This document shows positions 18,669-23,131 of a stretch of DNA of 23,131 nt, one piece after another. Position 1 is the first letter of the stretch. Every line of letters begins with the position of its first letter. The position numbers were made by a program, and so were the translations under genes. The stretch comes from Purshia tridentata (lineage: Eukaryota > Streptophyta > Magnoliopsida > Rosales > Rosaceae), in NCBI GenBank assembly GCA_003254885.1, contig QANT01004774.1, positions 1-23,131 on the forward strand, written 5' to 3'. The notes beneath the pieces are model-generated. The model was not told the DNA's origin and did not search any database. It saw only the letters and a list, made by a program, of their open reading frames with translations.

Positions 18669-21600
18669 TTAACTAGAAAGTTTATTAGCCGTTTTATTTC
18701 GCCAAACACCATGAACAGGCAATCCTCCAGTTGAGTTACTGCTGCCATCTAATTGTTTGTTACCAGTAACTGGCTGAGGATCAGAATTTCTGAGATCTAA
18801 AGGCGCTGCAGCAGAGCCATCACCCAAGCGGGCTCGATGGAATTTTGATGTTTTCTTCCGCTGCTTGCTCCCTCCTCCGCCGTCCCCTAAATTTGGATTG
18901 AATTTGCTAATAGTTGGCGGGGGATCCTTTTGGCCCTTCAGCTGCATTAGGGGTTGGTTGTGAGAATTTAATTCCTCCTGCTGCTCAACGAACTTTGATT
19001 TGCCTTTGGCAGCACGGTAGCCATCCTTTGGCAACACCTCCACTGCTTCTTCCAAAGGCCTGTAGCTTGATTGAAGCTCCCGTACGGAGCTAATAATGCT
19101 ATCTGCTAGTGTGTTCTTGGAATTACTGTTTTCAGCCTCTGAATTTTTCCCTTTACCTTTTTTAGAAGTATTACCATTTTTCAAGCGAACACTGCCCTGA
19201 GACCATTCATTCCCTTCTACAACATTGCTTCGAATACTGGCATTGTAGGCATCAATCAGCTCTTTCTGCTTCTGTGGATCAGGGCAGAGCCTAGCCAAAT
19301 CAAGAACAAGATGCAACAAGCCAAATTGCCGCACAAAATCTAAATATATTTCTGTTTCAACTAAACCCTGACGATACTGTCCAGATATATCTTTAAAAGT
19401 AGTGTACCTCTCCTCATCAAATTCAAGAGCAATACGAATCTTTTCCACCAAAGACTTATTAGCAGTTTGCACATCCCCCACTTTCAATAAAGCCTGGCCA
19501 GTTGAGGGAACCTTACGCACTTGTGCAGCAGAAACTGGTGGAAAATCCGAAATGGAAGGTTGAACGGATCCATTCTCAACCAAATCAGGGGCTGATGCAG
19601 AGTGGCTGATCCTACCAGAGTTAGTGTTGGATGTATCCCTCAAAGAACCAGATGACAATCCATGAACTGTTGTCTGCTGAGTCTCAACTTGAGCCTGAGC
19701 GGAACTTGCATAACTAGAAGATCCAGGCCCATTACCAAAGGCCACCTTGTTCTGAACAGAACCACGTGATATAAAGGGTGAGCCATTTGGTGTAGGCCAA
19801 CCCTGAGCTGGATCAGTAGGTGGTACTACAGGCCCACGCCTTGCAGGTGGCCAAGCCTGACCAGAACTAATAACAGCCACCTTGCGGTTGTTTTTGCGGC
19901 GAAGATGTGCTGCCATGCTGTTATTAGGCAAACCATCTGAGTCATGTTGAGGTTTTGATTGACCGCTGCCAGGTGCTATGGAGAGGGGAGGAAAGGAAGA
20001 GTCCTCCAAAGGCACACTCCTAGGATTTTGACCCAAGGCTTGAAGGTACCTTGAAGATGTTTCAGTGTCTGTTGTACTTAACAATTCAAATGGATTTATT
20101 ATTGGATCAATATTGCTTGTATCTCCAATATCTGGAGCAACTTGCCCACTAGAGGATGAAAGATCATGGAATGCACTATCAGCATGAGCTATCTCCAAAC
20201 TTGCTTGAATAGCCATAGAAAGTTGATTTTCAGAAGAATCACGACGAAATGTCCGACCTCTTCCACGTCGATGATCTTGTTCACTACTTCGTTGATATCG
20301 GAAGCTAGTTGGTATCTGTTAAAAATATACGAGGAAAAATAACAATAATTACTTAATATGGAAATTCACAAAAAAATTAAATTGAGAGAAGAAATATCCA
20401 ACCTAGCTGCAAAATGAAAAGTACAGACAATAACTGAATATACTTGCCTGGAGAGCAGCATTACGCTTAGAACGAGACATACGCCCTCCGTGTTCAATAG
20501 TATTATGCCTCTGAAAAATAAACAAGAAAATAAATCAATTAAATGCTACAAGATGCAGGAACACAGCCAGAATTTCTTGTGCTCCAAGAAGTCACCTTCA
20601 TTTCAGCCTCAGATTGGAAGACAACAAACTTTTTGGCGAGGCAGGATTCATCTTCACAAAGGAAATGGCCTTGGCGGAAGTGCATCTATGACATAAAATA
20701 AGAAACAATTGAAACAAATATAAGGTAGCACAAACAAAATAAAATAAATTAATAACAATAATGCTGATAACTTGCCTCCAGGTCATCATAATTCTTATAA
20801 TATTCATATTGTCCAGGATGCTGCCTGCATTGGCCAGCATAAAATCTCATATGAGCTTAAACTTATCTTAAATTGCAATCAGAACACAGCATTCTACACA
20901 GTAAAAGATGGCATGGTTACCTTTGGCATATATGACAAGTATAGTGTTCAGTAGACATGTGGGAGTACAGTTCATTATCCCCATAGAATGGAGTTCTGCA
21001 AAACTCACACATAGGATGTCCCATGAAGCCACCTCTTTCACTCTCACTTCCATCAACTTCAGAGTCTCCTGTGTTTATATGCTGATTCAATTGTGCTCTA
21101 GTATATAGCTTTTGTTCACAAATAAATACCTGTGTTGTACACAAGAAGCTAATAAGATCAACAAGATAAAACCAAAGAAGACAAAAAGGAGAGAATAGAG
21201 CAAAAGATTTGCTCAAAATGTAAATATTCGATAAAACCCATGTCTCATGGCAATCATTTATCAAAATTTCACCTTCCTCCCTTCCAAACATAGAAGGCAC
21301 ATTGACAACCTATGTCGGTGGAATAAATGACCCTTCAGCTGTTCAATGTTCCGAAACCTAGCCCGACGCTTAGAGCTATCAGTTGGTTGCTCTTCCATCT
21401 TGTCACACTCGCTACATGAAAGCTTGCACATTGCCTTGATCATCTTGTAGTGGTCCGCATCATCAAAAAAGGCTTGTGTGTCTTCATGGTACCAATATGA
21501 TCCCACACGGCCCTCCCTTACTTGAGATGGCAAGACTGAGAAGTCATTAATCATTCTTGTATAGTCTCCTAAAGCCTGCAAAAATGGTAAAAAGCACACG

Positions 21601-22409
21601 AATTTGAACACAAGGAAACCAGAGGCATAGAAGACATAGTAAAAACATTAATACAAAATAGAAATTAGCAGAGCAAGCGCTCCCGCCACATCAACCTCAA
21701 TTTTGTATTCAGGGCCTTAACGTAACCAAGGAAAAAGCTACATTTGAAAGAACATCAATTCCACTTATAGCGGCTGAACAGTGAATATGCCAATTTATAT
21801 AAATCTAAAATCCTTTTACCATCAACAGATACACCCACAACTGGATGAAAATTCATAGAAAATGGGTTTAAATATTCACCTATTAGGCTATGACACAGCG
21901 ACGTAAGACATATATTGAAGCTGGAAGAAACTCATATGTAGTGACCAATAGAATTCAAACCCAAACAAGGAGAACATGCAAATTGAGCTCAAAAAACACC
22001 AGACAGATAACACATTCAATGCTTACCCAAAAAAAAAAAAAGGTATAATTACTTTCCTGCACCGAATTCAATCTCGAAACAAAATTCACATATCATAAAC
22101 CCATAAATATACAACTGAATTATTTCAAGCTTGGGCACAAAATCGGGACTATAAAAAATCGAAACCGGACAATAGATAATTAAATTAATAAAAACATAAA
22201 ATTTAACAATTTTTTAAAAAAAAGCAAAGCGAAATTCGTACCTTGGTGATGAACACGATGTCGGACTCGGTCTTGCAGATGCAGCATCGGCGGTCCTGGC
22301 AGATGAAGCGGAGGCGAGCGACGCAGGTGGAGCAGACCTCGCGATGGCCACAAGAGCCGTAGGCAACCCATTCCAGGGTGTCGGCACACACAGCACAGCT
22401 ATCGTCCAT
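18669..22409 (-). CDS. HEL2: ZNF598/Hel2-family E3 ubiquitin ligase (ribosome-collision sensor), seven exons, 842 aa
   Basis: In yeast and animals this ligase recognises collided ribosomes in the cytosol and ubiquitinates small-subunit proteins to start ribosome-associated quality control. Exons (minus): 22409-22242, 21575-21273, 21129-20921, 20824-20776, 20685-20596, 20510-20448, 20315-18669; phases agree throughout. Start ATG 22409-22407 in context GCCATGG. Domains: C3HC4 RING at residues 5-45 (C5, C8, C20, H22, C26, C29, C42, C45). C2H2-type fingers follow: C110/C113-H139/H144, C149/C152, C198/C201-H214/H219, C222/C225-H245/H250 and C253/C258-H275/H280. Then come a basic RRGRGRTFRR stretch, a UIM-like helix (QLSMAIQASLE, ~325-335), a long low-complexity region, a conserved helical block at ~583-657 (DISGQYRQGLVETEIYLDF) and a basic tail ending VWRNKTANKLSS. 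Length is close to the ~810 aa I recall for the Arabidopsis homologue. No lesion seen; I judge it functional. Confidence 0.93.
20316..20447 (-). other. GC-AG intron (intron 6 of the ZNF598/Hel2-like gene)
   Basis: The join RNAALQ to IPTSFRYQR uses CAG|GCAAGT (20447 downward) and the acceptor TTTTTAACAG (ending 20316). As in intron 4, the donor is GC within an otherwise ideal consensus. The protein reads continuously across the join. Confidence 0.85.
20686..20775 (-). other. GC-AG intron (intron 4 of the ZNF598/Hel2-like gene)
   Basis: The coding join DDLE to MHFRQGH needs a donor at GAG|GCAAGT (20775 downward) and the acceptor TGTCATAG (ending 20686). The 5' site is GC, not GT. All other donor positions match U1 perfectly (AG|GCAAGT), the usual compensation in GC-AG introns. 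No nearby GT keeps the frame and the conserved residues. Confidence 0.85.
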
Positions 22410-22500
22410 GGCTATCCTTCTTTCTCTATCTGTGTAGCTGCGATTGGATTCGGGGGTTGAAGACGGAGGGGGGAGATCTAGGGTTTGTTTCGGTACAGAG
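22410..22500 (-). promoter_or_regulatory. 5' leader / proximal promoter of the ZNF598/Hel2-like gene, with telo-box-like motif
   Basis: On the minus strand AAACCCTA lies at 22486-22479, 70 bp upstream of the ATG, then a CT-rich leader (GATCTCCCCCCTCCGTCTTC) and the GCCATGG start. AAACCCTA-type telo boxes are frequent in plant promoters of ribosomal-protein and translation genes, which fits a ribosome quality-control gene. No TATA box is obvious close by. Functional use is inferred. Confidence 0.5.
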
Positions 22501-23131
22501 AAAAATAAAAATAGGATTAAAAATCAATTTTCTAATATCGATGAAATTAAAAGGGACTCAAATATTGACTTTTAAATTATTTTGTAAATATATATATTTA
22601 CTTTTCAGCCTTCGTGTTTTCGTGGAGAAGAAGAATCGTGAATTGCAAAAGCTTTTCGTTAAAGGCGGATTATGCTGCTCCCGAAGAACCTTCCAAGTGG
22701 AGCCTCCTGAAAATAACGAAGGGGCAATTCCGTAATAAAATAGAACTTCTTTGTCTGGGTACGGAATTTTAGAGGTTTTAATTTTTTTTTCTTTCTGCAC
22801 TAAATAAGTAAATATTGCTCAACAAAAATAAATTTTCTCTGTTAACTTATCACATGTCAGCTCACTTATCTTTTAGTTTAAAATAGTGATAAAAACAAAA
22901 TTAATAAAAATGAAAATTTGTCTTTTATTTTTTAATGAAATGTTATAAAATAAGGAGAAAATTAGATATTGCAAGATCATTGATACAATGATGGATGCCA
23001 TGCGACTAGTGTTGACTTATCAAAACCTTGCTAGGAAAAACCAAAAAACCTAGTCAAAAGAAAAAGAGTACAATACGCATATGTTCGATATAGCTACCTT
23101 ATTAAAACCTTGCCAAGATAACCAGTGGGAT
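22501..23131. other. Upstream intergenic DNA with a short repeat at the right edge
   Basis: 22501-23000 is AT-rich apart from a GC-richer patch at ~22620-22740 and shows no gene. At the edge AAAACCTTGCTAGGAAAAACC (23022-23042) recurs as AAAACCTTGCCAAGATAACC (23104-23123). Between them is CCTAGTCAAAAGAAAAAGAG, a phrase I associate with dispersed plant retroelement margins. The element itself would lie beyond the window. Confidence 0.4.

Noticed and set aside
22180..22396. Alternative-frame ORFs over the first exon of the ZNF598/Hel2-like gene
   Set aside because: The frame starting at 22409 gives a full C3HC4 RING and splices in phase; the others do not.
22457..22800. Small ORFs and an AGAACCTTCC heat-shock-element-like site upstream of the gene
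   Set aside because: The ORFs match nothing, and only one GAAnnTTC pair is present, too weak for a heat-shock element.

Overview
This window is nuclear DNA of a flowering plant, most likely a eudicot. It has AT-rich introns and intergenic DNA, plant-type hAT, Ty1/copia and Ty3/gypsy elements, a type I (AGL62-like) MADS-box remnant, a UGT72-like glycosyltransferase remnant and one intact multi-exon plant gene. I saw no bacterial operon structure, CRISPR array or rRNA/tRNA gene.

Layout. (1) 1-~3060, minus strand: 5' two thirds of an hAT-type DNA transposon, running off the left edge. Its BED finger and DUF659/transposase exons are recognisable but carry two in-frame stops. Its outer end is an array of GATAC/GTATC motifs. 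(2) ~3340-6479: a long LTR-like block with the 3' end typical of Tekay-like chromovirus LTRs. It contains three separate tandem duplications, one of which encodes a hairpin conserved by compensatory changes. (3) 6480-8847: a heavily deleted short-LTR Ty3/gypsy chromovirus, retaining 29 bp of its 5' LTR, PBS, RNase H, integrase, chromodomain, PPT and 3' LTR. The long LTR abuts the broken 5' LTR. (4) 8904-9137 and 14606-14661: two halves of an AGL62-like MADS-box pseudogene, split by (5) 9138-14605, a Ty1/copia element with a 5-bp target duplication CTCTG. Its 3' end is compound: a 147-bp LTR start, a copy of the host left flank, then a full LTR. (6) 14662-18668: AT-rich intergenic DNA holding a TATA box plus the first 49 codons of a UGT72-like gene, an inverted-repeat MITE-like element and a 491-bp TIR element with a 6-bp target duplication. 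(7) 18669-22409, minus strand: a complete seven-exon gene (842 aa) for a RING plus multi-C2H2 protein of the ZNF598/Hel2 family, the ubiquitin ligase that senses collided ribosomes. Two of its six introns are GC-AG. (8) 22410-23131: its 5' leader and upstream DNA, ending in a short repeat typical of retroelement margins.

The only gene I judge functional is the ZNF598/Hel2 homologue. The rest is a layered transposon neighbourhood in which relative insertion order can be partly read: MADS pseudogenisation came before the copia insertion, the copia insertion came before the compound LTR rearrangement, and the short-LTR gypsy probably came before the long LTR. I did not find a clearly new biological system. 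The strongest unexplained structures are the covarying hairpin array (5247-5400) and the compound copia end (13856-14605).
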